In this document: positions 1 through 14,010 of the stretch, piece after piece
Layout: every line of letters begins with the position of its first letter
Numbering within the stretch: position 1 is the stretch's first letter
From: Rhodoplanes sp.
GTDB taxonomy: Bacteria > Pseudomonadota > Alphaproteobacteria > Rhizobiales > Xanthobacteraceae
Length of the DNA stretch: 64,000 nucleotides
Direction: 5' to 3'
NCBI RefSeq assembly: GCF_013377085.1
Contig: NZ_JACAAX010000030.1
Coordinates: 1-64,000 of the forward strand
Made by a program: the position numbers and the translations under genes
Notes under the pieces: model-generated
What the model saw: only the letters and a program-made list of their open reading frames with translations
The model's database searches: none
What the model was told of the DNA's origin: nothing

Positions 1-2
1 AT

Positions 3-1079
3 GCCAAGCCGGACCCGCGCAAGCCCGTCGCCGGCGTCCCCGACGAGGCGCCGCCCGCCGAGGGCGCCGAGACGCAGGCCCAGACCACCGGCAGCGGCAG
101 CCACGAGTTCCGCTCCGAGCGCTGGTCCGAGCTCTACATCCGCCGCATCGACGAGACCATCGCGGCCCTCAAGAGCAAGGGCGTCCCGGTGTTCTGGGTC
201 GGCCTGCCGCCGGTGCGCGGCGCCCGCTCCACGGCCGATTTCAGCTATCTCAACGACCTCTTTCGCAGCCGCGCCGAACGCGCCGGCATCGTCTATGTCG
301 ACGTGTGGGACGGCTTCGTCGACGAGGGCGGCCGCTTCACCATGCAGGGCCCCGACGTCGAGGGCCAGATCCGGCGGCTGCGCGCCGGCGACGGCGTGCA
401 CTTCACCCAGGCCGGCGCCCGCAAGCTCGCCCACTATGTGGAGCGCGAGCTGCAGCGCTGGATGACGGCCCGCGCCACCCCGGTCGCGCTGCCGGTCGAG
501 GAGCCCGCCAAGACGCCGGAGCCGGCCAAGCCGGGAACCGGCCCGGCCACGGCGTCGCCGGCCGGCACGGCGCGGCCGCTCGCCGGCCCGGTGATCACGC
601 TCTCCGGGGTGCCGATCCCGGCCGAGGGCGACGAGCAGCTCGTCGGCGGGACGCGCCAGACCCAGACGGCCGCGCTCGATGTCGTCGCCGCCAAGGTGAT
701 CCAGAAGGGCGAGGCGATCCCGGCCCCGGCCGGCCGCGCCGACGACTTCGCGTGGCCGCGCCGCGAGCCCGCCGCGGTCGGTGCCGACCCGGTGGTCGCC
801 TATACGACCCTGCCGATGACCCCTATGAAGGCGGAGCGCCAGATGATGGCCGACGCCCCTGCGGCTGCCGCTCCGGCCGCCGCCGCCGGTCCGCCCAAGC
901 CGGCCGGCCCGACCGCGCCGCGGGTCGCCCGCGTGCAACCGCAACAACAGCAGCAGCCGCAGGTGTTCGGCTGGTTCGGCCAGCCCTACCGCCCGGCGCA
1001 GCCGCAATACCAGCAGCAGGTCCGCCAGGCGCCGCAGCGGCCGACCTTCTTCCCGTTCCTGTTCGGCGGGGGACGATGA
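3..1079 (+). CDS. DUF459 family SGNH/GDSL-type hydrolase, 5' end outside the window
   Basis: The reading frame is open from the first bases of the window, so the start and the N-terminal Gly-Asp-Ser block lie upstream. The visible part has the C-terminal half of an SGNH hydrolase fold: a strand ending VFWVGLPPVRG, then DGVHFTQAGARKLA, which carries the Asp-x-x-His of block V. From about residue 165 the protein becomes a Pro/Ala/Gln-rich tail with a Gln run, likely disordered. DUF459 proteins are exported or membrane-anchored hydrolases related to the O-acetyl esterase/transferase group. Their substrate is not known, and none can be inferred here. Confidence 0.8.
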   Translation, partial: AKPDPRKPVAGVPDEAPPAEGAETQAQTTGSGSHEFRSERWSELYIRRIDETIAALKSKGVPVFWVGLPPVRGARSTADFSYLNDLFRSRAERAGIVYVDVWDGFVDEGGRFTMQGPDVEGQIRRLRAGDGVHFTQAGARKLAHYVERELQRWMTARATPVALPVEEPAKTPEPAKPGTGPATASPAGTARPLAGPVITLSGVPIPAEGDEQLVGGTRQTQTAALDVVAAKVIQKGEAIPAPAGRADDFAWPRREPAAVGADPVVAYTTLPMTPMKAERQMMADAPAAAAPAAAAGPPKPAGPTAPRVARVQPQQQQQPQVFGWFGQPYRPAQPQYQQQVRQAPQRPTFFPFLFGGGR

Positions 1080-1184
1080 CCCCACCGCGTCTCATACCGG
1101 CGTGAGCCTTCGGGGACCGCCCGGCCGCGCCGCGCGTCGAACCGCAGACACGCTCCGCCAGCAGGGGCGCTCCGAGAACATGCC

Positions 1185-1221
1185 AACGGGCGAGCCCGGA
1201 CGAAGACCGGACCCGCCCGTT
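1185..1221. terminator. Imperfect long hairpin between convergent genes
   Basis: An inverted repeat with arms of about 15 bases (AACGGGCG...CCGG against CCGG...CGCCCGTT, two mismatched or wobble positions) and a 7-base loop lies between the convergent SGNH hydrolase and amidohydrolase genes. No T-run follows on either strand. It could act as a bidirectional transcription barrier, but this is inferred from position and structure only. The rest of 1080-1267 shows nothing recognisable. Confidence 0.35.
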
Positions 1222-1267
1222 CACGGCGACAGCCGTCGTGGGCGCCGAGCAGCAGCCGCCGCGATCT

Positions 1268-2230
1268 TCAAGCCTTCGGGAAGCCGTAGAGCACGGCCGG
1301 ATTGTCGACCAGAATACGGTGGCGCAGCGCCTCGTCCGGCGCCCAGTCGAGCATCAGGTCGAGCAGCGCGGCGTCGTCCTCCAGCGGCAACTCGCCGTTG
1401 GTGGCCGCCGGATGCGGCCAGTCGCTGCCCCACACCAGCCGCTCGGGGGCGAGCGAGATGTAGGCGGCGACGAGCTTCGCCGTGTCCTCGTAGTGCGGCG
1501 GCCCGGACTTCGACTCCCGGTCGGCCTCCGACAACTTGACCCAGGTGCGCCCACGCTCGATCAGGCGGGCGACCACGGCGAAGGCCGGATGATCGCGGCC
1601 GGCCGGTTGCGGGATACGGCCGAGGTGGTCGAACACGATCGGCGAGGCGACCCGGTTCAGCACGTCGGCGATGCCGGGCAGCTCGGCGCCGGCGATGTGC
1701 ACCTGAATGTGCCAGCCGAGCGGCGCGATCCGGCGCGACAGCGGCTCCATCATCTCGACCGTCGCAGCGGCGCCGCGCGAGATGTTGAACCGGATCCCCC
1801 GGATGCCGCCGGCGTCGAGGCGCTTCAGCTCGGCATCGCTGATGTCGGGCCCGATCACGGCGACGCCGCGGGCCGCGGAGCCGAGCTGCCTGATGGCGTC
1901 GAGCGTGCAACTGTTGTCGGTGCCGTAGGTCGACGGGGTGACGACCACGTTGCGCGTGGTGCCGAGGCGCTTCTGCAGGAGCCGATAGTCGGCCGCGGTG
2001 GCAGGCAGCGGCTTCAGGACCGCGTTCGGCAGATACGGAAAACGCGCATCGTAGATGTGATGGTGGCAGTCGCACGCATGCGGCGGCACCTTCAGCTTCG
2101 GCGGCTCGGTGCCGGCCGTGAAGGGCACTGCGTCGGCGGCGCGGCTCGGCGCAATGCCGAGACCGGAGGCGAGGCCGAGGCCGGCCGCGGCCTGCAGCAG
2201 CGCGCGCCGATCGATCTCGTGGCGTTTCAT
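1268..2230 (-). CDS. Tat-exported TIM-barrel amidohydrolase, 2-pyrone-4,6-dicarboxylate lactonase-like
   Basis: 320 residues. The N-terminus (MKRHEIDRRALLQAAAG) has a twin-arginine pair followed by a hydrophobic stretch ending near SRAAD, so export by Tat is likely. The mature part has the amidohydrolase-2 pattern: CDCHHHIYD at the first strand, VHIAG, IVFDHLGR, and VWGSDWPHP supplying the last aspartate. LigI-type lactonases and related hydrolases share these marks. It is the last gene of a leftward operon with an aldolase, a dehydrogenase and a CitMHS carrier, which suggests carboxylate or lactone catabolism. The true substrate is unknown, and a periplasmic location would be unusual for LigI relatives. 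Confidence 0.82.
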   Translation of the reverse strand: MKRHEIDRRALLQAAAGLGLASGLGIAPSRAADAVPFTAGTEPPKLKVPPHACDCHHHIYDARFPYLPNAVLKPLPATAADYRLLQKRLGTTRNVVVTPSTYGTDNSCTLDAIRQLGSAARGVAVIGPDISDAELKRLDAGGIRGIRFNISRGAAATVEMMEPLSRRIAPLGWHIQVHIAGAELPGIADVLNRVASPIVFDHLGRIPQPAGRDHPAFAVVARLIERGRTWVKLSEADRESKSGPPHYEDTAKLVAAYISLAPERLVWGSDWPHPAATNGELPLEDDAALLDLMLDWAPDEALRHRILVDNPAVLYGFPKA

Positions 2231-2305
2231 GACAACCTCTCTGCTTGAGAATTCGAACTCACGCTCCGGCCACGGAGGCGAGGCCGGAGCGTCCCTTCTC
2301 GCCGG

Positions 2306-2995
2306 TCAGGGGCAGACGTCGTCGATGAACTCGCAGCCCCTCGCCTTCAGCTCCTTGTCGATCCACGACATGTCGCGCGTGCCGGCAGCGATCGCCTTGA
2401 CGGTGGCCTCCTCGGCGGCGTGCTTCTTGCGCGCCTTCTCCAGGATCTCGGCTGCATCCTTCGGACGAACGACCACGATGCCGTCCTCGTCGCCGACCAG
2501 GATATCGCCCGGCCGCACGACGACGCTTCCGACGGAGACCGGCACGTTGATCTCGCCGGGCCCGTCCTTGTAGGGACCGGCGGGCGTCACGCCGGCGGCA
2601 TAGACCGGCAGCGCCATCTCCCTCAGCGACGCGACGTCACGGATGGCGCCGTCGATGATGATCCCGCCGAGCCCCCGCCGGGCCGCATCCTGCATCATCA
2701 GCTCGCCGGTGATCGAGTTCGTGCAGTCGCCGTGCGCATCGACGACGACGATGTCGCCGGGCTGCGCCATCTGCAGTGCCTTGTGGAACATCAGGTTGTC
2801 GCCCGCCCGGGTCTTTACCGTGAACGCCGGGCCGAGGAGATTGCCCTTGCTGATCTTCCTGATCCGGCCATCCAGGATGAAAGACCGGTTGATCGTGTCG
2901 CCGATATTGGCGACCGGAAGTCCGCGGAAGCTCTCGACCAGTGCTCGATCGGGGCGGTCGATCCTGGTGTATATGCGGAAGCCTGGATTGGACAT
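2306..2995 (-). CDS. RraA-like protein, class II pyruvate aldolase (HMG/CHA aldolase) family
   Basis: 229 residues. It contains the family signature GELMMQDAARRGLGGIIIDG followed by AIRD, with the Arg-Asp pair that binds pyruvate and metal in 4-hydroxy-4-methyl-2-oxoglutarate / 4-carboxy-4-hydroxy-2-oxoadipate aldolases. RraA proteins that regulate RNase E share the fold, but the catabolic context favours an aldolase. The start is set at 2995 because a purine-rich AAGAAGGA lies just upstream; an in-frame extension to 3082 would overlap the next gene. It sits between the exported amidohydrolase and the dehydrogenase on the same strand. Confidence 0.85.
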   Translation of the reverse strand: MSNPGFRIYTRIDRPDRALVESFRGLPVANIGDTINRSFILDGRIRKISKGNLLGPAFTVKTRAGDNLMFHKALQMAQPGDIVVVDAHGDCTNSITGELMMQDAARRGLGGIIIDGAIRDVASLREMALPVYAAGVTPAGPYKDGPGEINVPVSVGSVVVRPGDILVGDEDGIVVVRPKDAAEILEKARKKHAAEEATVKAIAAGTRDMSWIDKELKARGCEFIDDVCP

Positions 2996-3017
2996 GGCAG
3001 CGGTTCCTTCTTGTCGT

Positions 3018-3890
3018 TTAAGCCTGCAGTGCCTCGAAGATCTCGTGATAGTCCTTGGGCGCGACGCCGCCGAAGTGCTCACGCAGCCGGTGCTGCGTGC
3101 ACCAGCTCAGTTTCGCCTTGGTCGCCTCCGACATGGTGCTGTCGACCCGGATGCTCCTGAGCGTCGCGATCACCTCGTCCATCTCGTGCTCGCGACGCTC
3201 CGAATGGACGACGCCGCGGCACAGGATGTCGCTCGCATACGCCTTGAAGTCGCCGGCGCTCAGCGACTTGCCGATCGACGCCAGAATGTCGTCCTCGATG
3301 GCGAAGGAGCGTCCGGCGACCACGGTCTCCAGCAGCAGCATCATGAAGCCCTTCATGAAGATGCTGCGGAACATCTTCGACGCCGAGGCCTTGCCGGGCG
3401 GGCCTTCCAGCACCGTGATGTTGGTACCGTACGGTGCGAGGATGTCGTGCAGGCGCTGCGCGCCGGCGCCGGCGGCGAGCATCGGCACCTTGTGGCGATT
3501 GCCCGGCACCGCGCCCATGACCGCGACGTCGACGAACGTCGCGTGCGGCGAGATGATCTTGTCCACCGCGACCTTGGTGTCCGGCCCGGCCGAGTTCAGA
3601 TCGACATAGATCTGATCCTTGGAGAGCAGGGGCGCGCTCGCCTCGGCAACCGGAATCGCGGCGTCGGCGCTGATCGAGCACACGACGACGTCGACCCGGG
3701 CGATCAGACTCTCCGGGGTCTCGTCTAGGGCGACCTGCGCGGTCGCCGCGCGCTCGCGCACGAGCTTCGACCGACCCTCGACATTCCAGGCCTTGTCGTA
3801 GGCCCGGATCCTCCCGAGGCCCGCCTCCCTGAGTCCGGCGGCGATGTTGAACGCCGCCTCTCCGAATCCCAGGAACCCTAACGTTGTCAT
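3018..3890 (-). CDS. NAD(P)-dependent dehydrogenase with DUF1932 C-terminal domain
   Basis: 290 residues. The Rossmann fingerprint GFLGFGEAAFNIAAGL is at the N-terminus. The C-terminal part is the helical DUF1932 domain found in 6-phosphogluconate / 3-hydroxyisobutyrate dehydrogenase-like enzymes. The ATG at 3890 is preceded by GGAG about 8 bases upstream; a GTG nine bases earlier is possible. The gene lies 22 bases upstream of the aldolase gene. It probably reduces or oxidises a hydroxy acid in the same pathway, such as a 4-carboxy-2-hydroxymuconate-type intermediate, though this is inference. Confidence 0.85.
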   Translation of the reverse strand: MTTLGFLGFGEAAFNIAAGLREAGLGRIRAYDKAWNVEGRSKLVRERAATAQVALDETPESLIARVDVVVCSISADAAIPVAEASAPLLSKDQIYVDLNSAGPDTKVAVDKIISPHATFVDVAVMGAVPGNRHKVPMLAAGAGAQRLHDILAPYGTNITVLEGPPGKASASKMFRSIFMKGFMMLLLETVVAGRSFAIEDDILASIGKSLSAGDFKAYASDILCRGVVHSERREHEMDEVIATLRSIRVDSTMSEATKAKLSWCTQHRLREHFGGVAPKDYHEIFEALQA

Positions 3891-3941
3891 GCCTTGCACT
3901 CCGTTGAGCTCGCTCCGGCGCGCCCAGCCGGGGCCGACCGA

Positions 3942-5300
3942 TCACACCGGCAGCACGCCGGTCGCGACCGCGGTCACGATGAAGATGAAGAACATCGGGA
4001 TCGAGTACAGGAAGAACAGCTTCTCATACTCGCTGAACGACATCTCCGTCCGATCCATGAGCAGGAACAGCCACGCCACGGTCGGGCTGCCGTATCTGAT
4101 CGCCTGCCCCATGAAGGCGGCCATGCCGATCTCGTTCGGCGTGATGCCGTACTTGTAGGCGATCGGCGCGACGACCGGCAGGATCCCGAAATAGTAGGCG
4201 TCGACCGGCAGCGCGTAACACGCGATGGCGCCGACGAAGGCGAAGATGATGGCGATGTGGCTGCCGAGCGATTCCGGCATCAGCTCGGTGAGGGTCTGGG
4301 CGATGGCGCCGGCCATGCCGCTGCCGTTGAGCGTGCCGAGGAAGAATCCGGCCGCGATGATGATCGAGGTCACGGCGATCGCGTCGCCGCCGTTCGCGGT
4401 GATCCGATCGCGCTGCTCCGCCGCGCTGTAGTTCACCGCCAGGGCGAAGGCCGTGCCGATCGTGAACGCGATCGCGCCGCTGACCCAGCCCATCAGCAGG
4501 ACGCCGAGGACCGCCAGCGTGAGGACCACGTTGAAGACGAAGAGACGCGGGCGCTTCAGCTCCTTGTCGCTCTCGAGGATGACGGAGACCATCTCCTCGA
4601 TCTGCTCCGGCGCGATCGCCTTGGTTCCGACCGCGCCGAATCCCAGCCGCTTGCGCTCTCGCAGCCCCATGACCCAGGCCATGGCGAAGACGTAGACGAG
4701 CGAGGCGCCGAGGATCGGCAGGATCTGGACGAAGAGCTCGTTCACCTCGACGTTCAGCACCGCCGCGGCGCGCGCCAGCGGACCGCCCCAGGGCAGGCAG
4801 TTGCCGAGACTGGTCGGCAGGATGATCAGCATCGCCAGGTTCGACAGCTTCATGCCCATGCGCCGGTAGAGCGGCACGAAGGTCGCCGTGATGATCAGGA
4901 TGGTCGTCGTGCCGTCGCCGTCGAGCGTCACGGCCGTCGCGGTCGCTGCCGTCACCAGGATGATCTTGAGCGGATCGCCCTTGGCCTTCCGGATGAGGAC
5001 CGTGCAGAGCGGGTCGAACAGGCCGACATTCATCATGATGCTGAAGTACATGATCGCGAACAGGATCATGACGGTCGGGTTGATCGTTCCGAGCGAGACG
5101 CGGCCGTTCTTGCCCGTGCTGTAGAACAGACCGTCCCGGAACCAGCCCATCAGCGTGGACGCGTCGTGACCGCCCTGATAGGCCGCTGCCAGCCCGAACA
5201 CCACGGAGACGAGCACGAGCCCGCCGAAGGCGGAGGCTTTCTTCCCGATCACCAGCAGGAGAAAGCTGATGATCATCAGATATCCGAGCAGTGCTGTCAT
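3942..5300 (-). CDS. CitMHS family (citrate-metal:H+ symporter-like) carboxylate transporter
   Basis: 452 residues of mostly hydrophobic segments, roughly 11-12 membrane spans. The conserved TATAVTLDGDGTTTILI and LPTSLGNCLPWGGPLARA stretches match the two re-entrant signature regions of CitMHS carriers. The ATG at 5300 removes a 16-residue unlikely extension. As the first gene of the leftward operon it likely imports the di- or tricarboxylate (perhaps metal-chelated) used by the enzymes downstream, and it is transcribed divergently from the LysR gene at 5542. Confidence 0.88.
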   Translation of the reverse strand: MTALLGYLMIISFLLLVIGKKASAFGGLVLVSVVFGLAAAYQGGHDASTLMGWFRDGLFYSTGKNGRVSLGTINPTVMILFAIMYFSIMMNVGLFDPLCTVLIRKAKGDPLKIILVTAATATAVTLDGDGTTTILIITATFVPLYRRMGMKLSNLAMLIILPTSLGNCLPWGGPLARAAAVLNVEVNELFVQILPILGASLVYVFAMAWVMGLRERKRLGFGAVGTKAIAPEQIEEMVSVILESDKELKRPRLFVFNVVLTLAVLGVLLMGWVSGAIAFTIGTAFALAVNYSAAEQRDRITANGGDAIAVTSIIIAAGFFLGTLNGSGMAGAIAQTLTELMPESLGSHIAIIFAFVGAIACYALPVDAYYFGILPVVAPIAYKYGITPNEIGMAAFMGQAIRYGSPTVAWLFLLMDRTEMSFSEYEKLFFLYSIPMFFIFIVTAVATGVLPV

Positions 5301-5482
5301 GTCGTCTCTCCCGACGCCGTGCACATGCGGAGCCGCAGAGAGGCCCACGTCGTGTTCTTGTTCGGATGCTCGGGGGTCACGTCACGAGCGATGGTTCCGG
5401 TCGTGCGGCTCGCTCGGAACAGGCAGGGGTTGCGATCTGGACGATGGGCTCTTCTGTTTCGGCTTCTTTGTCGCCGGCGATA

Positions 5483-5511
5483 TTGACAGCCCCTGTGGCG
5501 AGGTCTAATCG
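5483..5511 (+). promoter_or_regulatory. Sigma-70-like promoter of the LysR gene
   Basis: TTGACA at 5483-5488 and TAATCG at 5506-5511 are separated by 17 bases. The predicted start lies about 25 bases before the regulator ATG at 5542. The 241-base divergent interval 5301-5541 should also hold the LysR binding site and the leftward promoter of the transporter operon, but no clear T-N11-A dyad was singled out. Confidence 0.5.
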
Positions 5512-5541
5512 CAAAATCTCATGCAATCATTCCTGCCGGTC

Positions 5542-6471
5542 ATGAGTATAGATTTTCGCGACCTCCGATACTTTCTGAAGATCGCCGAGCTCGGTCACAT
5601 CGGCAGGGCCGCCGAGGAGCTCCACGTCACCCAGCCGGCGCTGTCGAAATGCGTCGTCCGTCTCGAGGACAGTTACGGGGCCAAGCTGTTCGACCGCGCC
5701 GGGCGAGGCATCGCGCTGACGGAGGCCGGCCACTGCCTGTTCGGACGATTACGGGTGCTGGAGCACGATCTTCAGGACATCCGTCGTGAGGTGTCCGAGC
5801 TCGGCCGGGGCGTGGCGGGAGTCGTCCGGCTCGGCTGCGCCGGATCGATCGCGTCGTTCGTGATCCCGGGAATCTGCAGGGTTCTCCGCGAGCGGGCGCC
5901 GCAGATTCGGCTGCTGGTCGATGTCGCGCTCGACGTGGTGCTGCAGGATGCGCTCCGCAACGGTGCGCTCGACGTCACGGTGAGCCCCGCCCGCATGGCC
6001 GCCGCGAACGACGGGATCGTGACGACGCCGTTGTTCTCGGACACGGTCGTGGTCGTCGGGCGATCCGGTCATCCCCTGTCGCGCAGGACGGCGACCCTGA
6101 AGGAGATGAGCAAATACGGCTGGGTGCTGCCGTTGCGCTCCGTCTCGACGCGGCGGTGGCTCGAAAAGGTGTTTCTTCAGTCCGACCTGCCGCCCCCGGA
6201 GGCGGTCGTCACCACCAACCTGCTGCTCTCCGCGCCGAAGATCCTCGTCGAGACCGACCTGCTGGCCTTCGTGTCGCGGCTCAACATCGGCTCGGGTCGC
6301 GGCAACCGCGGCATCGTCGAAATACCGAACGTCCACACCACCATGGAGCGGACGATGGACATCGGTCACCGCGTCAAGGCCTATCTGTCGCCGGCCACCC
6401 GCTACTTCATCGACGTGCTGCAGCAGCACGGGCCGGAGATTTCGGCGTCCGGCCGGGCGCACCGCGGGTAG
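5542..6471 (+). CDS. LysR-type transcriptional regulator of the divergent catabolic operon
   Basis: 309 residues. The winged helix-turn-helix is at the N-terminus (FLKIAELGHIGRAAEELH then VTQPALSKCVVRLED). The usual periplasmic-binding-like effector domain follows (VRLGCAGSIASFVIPG). The start was placed at the ATG giving MSIDFRDLRYF, matching the family N-terminus. It is divergent from the CitMHS/dehydrogenase/aldolase/amidohydrolase operon and most likely activates it when a carboxylate inducer is present. Confidence 0.9.
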   Translation: MSIDFRDLRYFLKIAELGHIGRAAEELHVTQPALSKCVVRLEDSYGAKLFDRAGRGIALTEAGHCLFGRLRVLEHDLQDIRREVSELGRGVAGVVRLGCAGSIASFVIPGICRVLRERAPQIRLLVDVALDVVLQDALRNGALDVTVSPARMAAANDGIVTTPLFSDTVVVVGRSGHPLSRRTATLKEMSKYGWVLPLRSVSTRRWLEKVFLQSDLPPPEAVVTTNLLLSAPKILVETDLLAFVSRLNIGSGRGNRGIVEIPNVHTTMERTMDIGHRVKAYLSPATRYFIDVLQQHGPEISASGRAHRG

Positions 6472-6497
6472 GCACCGTCTCCGGACCCGCCCGAAGG

Positions 6498-7913
6498 TCA
6501 CCGCGGCAGCGCAGAGGCCCCCATCAGAAACTCGTCGACGGCGCGGGCGGCCTGGCGGCCCTCCCGGATCGCCCACACGACCAGAGACTGGCCGCGGCGC
6601 ATGTCGCCGGCCGTGAACACCTTGTCGACCGAGGTGCGGTAGCTCTCGGTGTCGGCCAGCACGTTTCCGCGCGGGTCCAGCGCCACCCCGAGCTCGGCCA
6701 GCATGCCCTCCTTGACGGGGTGGACGAACCCCATGGCGAGCAGCACCAGCTCGGCGTCGAGCGCGAACTCGGAGCCGGGGATCGGCTTCATCGTGTCGTC
6801 GACCCGCACGCAGTGCAGCTTCTTCACTTGGCCGTTCTCGCCGGAGAACTTTTCGGTGAGCACCGAGAACTCGCGCTGGGCACCCTCCAGATGGCTCGAC
6901 GAGGTGCGCAGCTTCGCCGGCCAGTTCGGCCAGGTCAGCAGCTTGTCGGCCTTTTCGGGCGGGCGCGGCAGGATTTCCAACTGCACGATCGAGCGGGCGC
7001 CCTGCCGGGCCGAGGTGCCGATGCAGTCGGAGCCGGTGTCGCCGCCGCCGATCACCACGACGTGCTTGTCGGTGGCGAGGATCGGAGTGACGTGTTGCGT
7101 CTCGTCGCTGTTGCGGCGGTTCTGCTGCGGCAGGAAGTCCATGGCGAAATGGACGCCGGCGAGCTCGCGGCCCGGGATCGGCAGGTCGCGCGGCTTCTCG
7201 GAGCCGCCGGCCAGCACGACCGAGTCGAAGGTGTCGATCAGCTCCCGGGCCGGCACGTTGGACCCGATATGGGCGAAGTAGTGGAAGGCGACGCCCTCGG
7301 CCTCCATCTGCGCGACGCGGCGCTCGACCAGATGCTTCTCCAGCTTGAAGTCCGGGATGCCGTAACGCAGGAGGCCGCCGGCCCGCGCGTGGCGCTCGAA
7401 CACGTGCACCTCGTGGCCGGCGCGGGCGAGCTGCTGGGCGCAGGCGAGGCCGGCCGGGCCGGAGCCGACCACCGCGACCCGGCGGCCGGTCTTGTGCACC
7501 GGCGGCTCGGGCCGCACCCAGCCCTGCTCGAAGGCCCTGTCGACGATCGCACATTCGATCGTCTTGATGGTGACGGGGTTGTCCTCGAGATTGAGCGTGC
7601 AGGCTTCTTCGCACGGCGCCGGACATACCCGCCCGGTGAACTCCGGGAAGTTGTTGGTCGAGTGCAGGTTCTGCGCCGCCGTCTTCCAGTCGTCCAGATA
7701 GACGAGGTCGTTCCAGTCCGGGATCTGATTGTTCACCGGACAGCCCGTGTGACAGTACGGGATGCCGCAATTCATGCAGCGCGCCGCCTGCTGCTTGAGG
7801 TCGCCCTCGGGCAGCGGCAGCACGAACTCGCGATAGTTGCGCAGGCGCTCCTCGACCGGCGCGTATTTGCGGTCGGTGCGCTCGAATTCCAGGAAACCCG
7901 TGACCTTACCCAT
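6498..7913 (-). CDS. gltD: Glutamate synthase (NADPH), small beta subunit
   Basis: 471 residues, the normal length. The N-terminal Fe-S region has [18 protein letters not shown] and [13 protein letters not shown]-binding fingerprint follows ([19 protein letters not shown]), then the NADPH-binding [12 protein letters not shown]. The subunit takes electrons from NADPH and passes them to the large subunit, which forms two glutamates from glutamine and 2-oxoglutarate. It is the last gene of the leftward operon, only 14 bases after the small exported-protein gene. It ends 26 bases from the convergent LysR gene. Confidence 0.97.
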   Translation of the reverse strand: MGKVTGFLEFERTDRKYAPVEERLRNYREFVLPLPEGDLKQQAARCMNCGIPYCHTGCPVNNQIPDWNDLVYLDDWKTAAQNLHSTNNFPEFTGRVCPAPCEEACTLNLEDNPVTIKTIECAIVDRAFEQGWVRPEPPVHKTGRRVAVVGSGPAGLACAQQLARAGHEVHVFERHARAGGLLRYGIPDFKLEKHLVERRVAQMEAEGVAFHYFAHIGSNVPARELIDTFDSVVLAGGSEKPRDLPIPGRELAGVHFAMDFLPQQNRRNSDETQHVTPILATDKHVVVIGGGDTGSDCIGTSARQGARSIVQLEILPRPPEKADKLLTWPNWPAKLRTSSSHLEGAQREFSVLTEKFSGENGQVKKLHCVRVDDTMKPIPGSEFALDAELVLLAMGFVHPVKEGMLAELGVALDPRGNVLADTESYRTSVDKVFTAGDMRRGQSLVVWAIREGRQAARAVDEFLMGASALPR

Positions 7914-7927
7914 TTCTGACCATCATC

Positions 7928-8301
7928 TCAGTAATCGAGGTGGAAGAGGCCGTCGTCTTGGCGCTTCACGATCGTGAGAACCTCGTCGCCTGTCTTGCCT
8001 GCGAGGTCGACGCACATGCAGCACCCGGGATCGAGGATGTGGATCACGTGCGGAAGCTCCGCTCCGAAATCTTCAGTCACCTCGACCGCGACGACGACCC
8101 GATCTCCACGAATTGACCGCTCGGAGACGAACCGCTCCAGTATCCTTCCGACCAGCCCGATGCGCGGCTTTTCAGCCGCCGCAGCATCGGCCCGAGTGGG
8201 ATGCGGGCGCGACACCCGGCATGCCTCCGCCGGGCTCACGAGCCCGGCGATCAAGACGAGGATCGACCCGAACGCGATGGTTCGACGTCGACCCACCGCA
8301 C

Positions 8302-8305
<4 letters not shown>
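7928..8305 (-). CDS. Small exported protein encoded between gltB and gltD
   Basis: About 125 residues, starting with a GTG whose GTGA overlaps the gltB stop codon, so the two are translationally coupled. The N-terminus ([18 protein letters not shown] then VSPAEAC) is a clean signal peptide, with cleavage likely after AEA and a cysteine first in the mature protein. A second pair of cysteines is in [17 protein letters not shown] near the C-terminus. The pattern of Cys at the mature start, a short beta-rich body and a C-terminal CxxDLxGK resembles NTR/TIMP-like OB folds, but this is a weak inference. I do not recognise the gene. Its place inside a cytoplasmic enzyme operon is odd. Confidence 0.7.
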
Positions 8306-13017
<4,712 letters not shown>

Positions 13018-13564
13018 GTGCAAACCCTCGTCTCGCTCACCCATCCGACGCGCCCCATCCGAGAACGGACGCACCCGACGCGGGCATGCCCACCCTGCCG
13101 CATCACCACCTCGCGGTGATGCGACAAAGGCAGGCTGGTTGTCATCAGCCGAACGTCCGGCCGGATGACGTCATGCGGCTCACCTCCGGTGACGCGCGAC
13201 TTCCGCCGACATGCGCCGGACCCGCCGAGATCCCGACCGGAGACGTCAGAACCAATTCAGAAAACTAAGACAGCAATGCTGTCCTAAATAACAATGCCAA
13301 AATCTTGCCATGCATTCAAGGCACCGGGCCTCTGATTCCGGGACTGTGCCCGAATTCCACGGCCTCCGCCAGCGAATGGGCCCCTCCTCCCGCATCGCAC
13401 TACCGGCGCGGCGCGGGTTTTTCGTCGCCTCCGGCCTCCGCCGTCCCGCCTTCCATGCGCCCCAGCCCTGCCGGATTCGAGGGTCTGTATGGCCGCTCGG
13501 GGGGACGGTGGGCATGCGTCGTGGACAAAACGGGCACATTTTCCCAGGCTTGGCCGCCCAGTGG
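13018..13564. other. Long intergenic region upstream of gltB
   Basis: No convincing gene is seen in these 547 bases. The middle (about 13240-13320) is clearly richer in A and T than its surroundings and contains a palindrome at 13266-13286. It must contain the gltB promoter, but no clear -35/-10 pair or sigma-54 site was identified. Confidence 0.5.
13266..13286. promoter_or_regulatory. 21-bp palindrome, candidate operator
   Basis: TAAGACAGC-AAT-GCTGTCCTA: two 9-base arms with one mismatch around a 3-base centre, in an AT-rich patch roughly 250 bases upstream of gltB and 280 bases upstream of the exported protein at 13565. The size and symmetry fit a dimeric repressor (Rrf2-, MarR- or TetR-like). 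No regulator is encoded next to it, so the protein that binds it is unknown. Confidence 0.45.
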
Positions 13565-13951
13565 ATGATGCGGGCCGGTTTCTTCATGGAGATGACGCCG
13601 GTGGCGGCCGTGCTGGGGACCGTCCTGGCCATGGCCGCGACGCCGCTCGCGGCCCAGCCGCGCAGCCCGGCGCCGGGGCTCGACAGCGGGCTCGCGGGCG
13701 ACGCGACCCCGGCGAGCCAGCGCCGGCCGATCCCGCCCTGGGTGTTCGGCCGCGGCGGCGAGCCCCGGCTGGTGCCGCCGCGCAACATCCCGGCCGGCCG
13801 TGCCGGCCACGCCACCGACCCCGCGCGCACGCCGCTGCCGCGCACCCGGCCCTCGGGCCCGGACGGGACGACCGCGACGACATCCGGAAAACGGCCGATG
13901 CCGCCGCGGGCGCCGGGCGCCATCGACGTGCCGATTGCTCCGCTGAATTAG
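13565..13951 (+). CDS. Small proline-rich exported protein
   Basis: 128 residues if the ATG at 13565 is used (MMRAGFFMEMTPVAAVLG); a second ATG at 13586 is nearly as good. A signal peptide runs to LAMAATPLAAQ, and the mature part is rich in Pro, Arg, Gly and Thr without recognisable domains. The frame is open further upstream, but that part looks non-coding. It is not clearly homologous to anything I can name. The signal peptide is the main reason for believing it is a gene. Confidence 0.5.
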   Translation: MMRAGFFMEMTPVAAVLGTVLAMAATPLAAQPRSPAPGLDSGLAGDATPASQRRPIPPWVFGRGGEPRLVPPRNIPAGRAGHATDPARTPLPRTRPSGPDGTTATTSGKRPMPPRAPGAIDVPIAPLN

Positions 13952-14010
13952 ATCAGGCGTCCCCACAGGCGACCGCCGAGGCCGACGCCCCGTCACGCCG
14001 AGACGCCCAT

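Noticed and set aside
13246-13923. A 225-codon frame on the minus strand across the gltB upstream gap
   Set aside because: It has no signal, domain or ribosome-binding site and runs through the AT-rich regulatory patch. The plus-strand frame with a signal peptide at 13565 is the better candidate.
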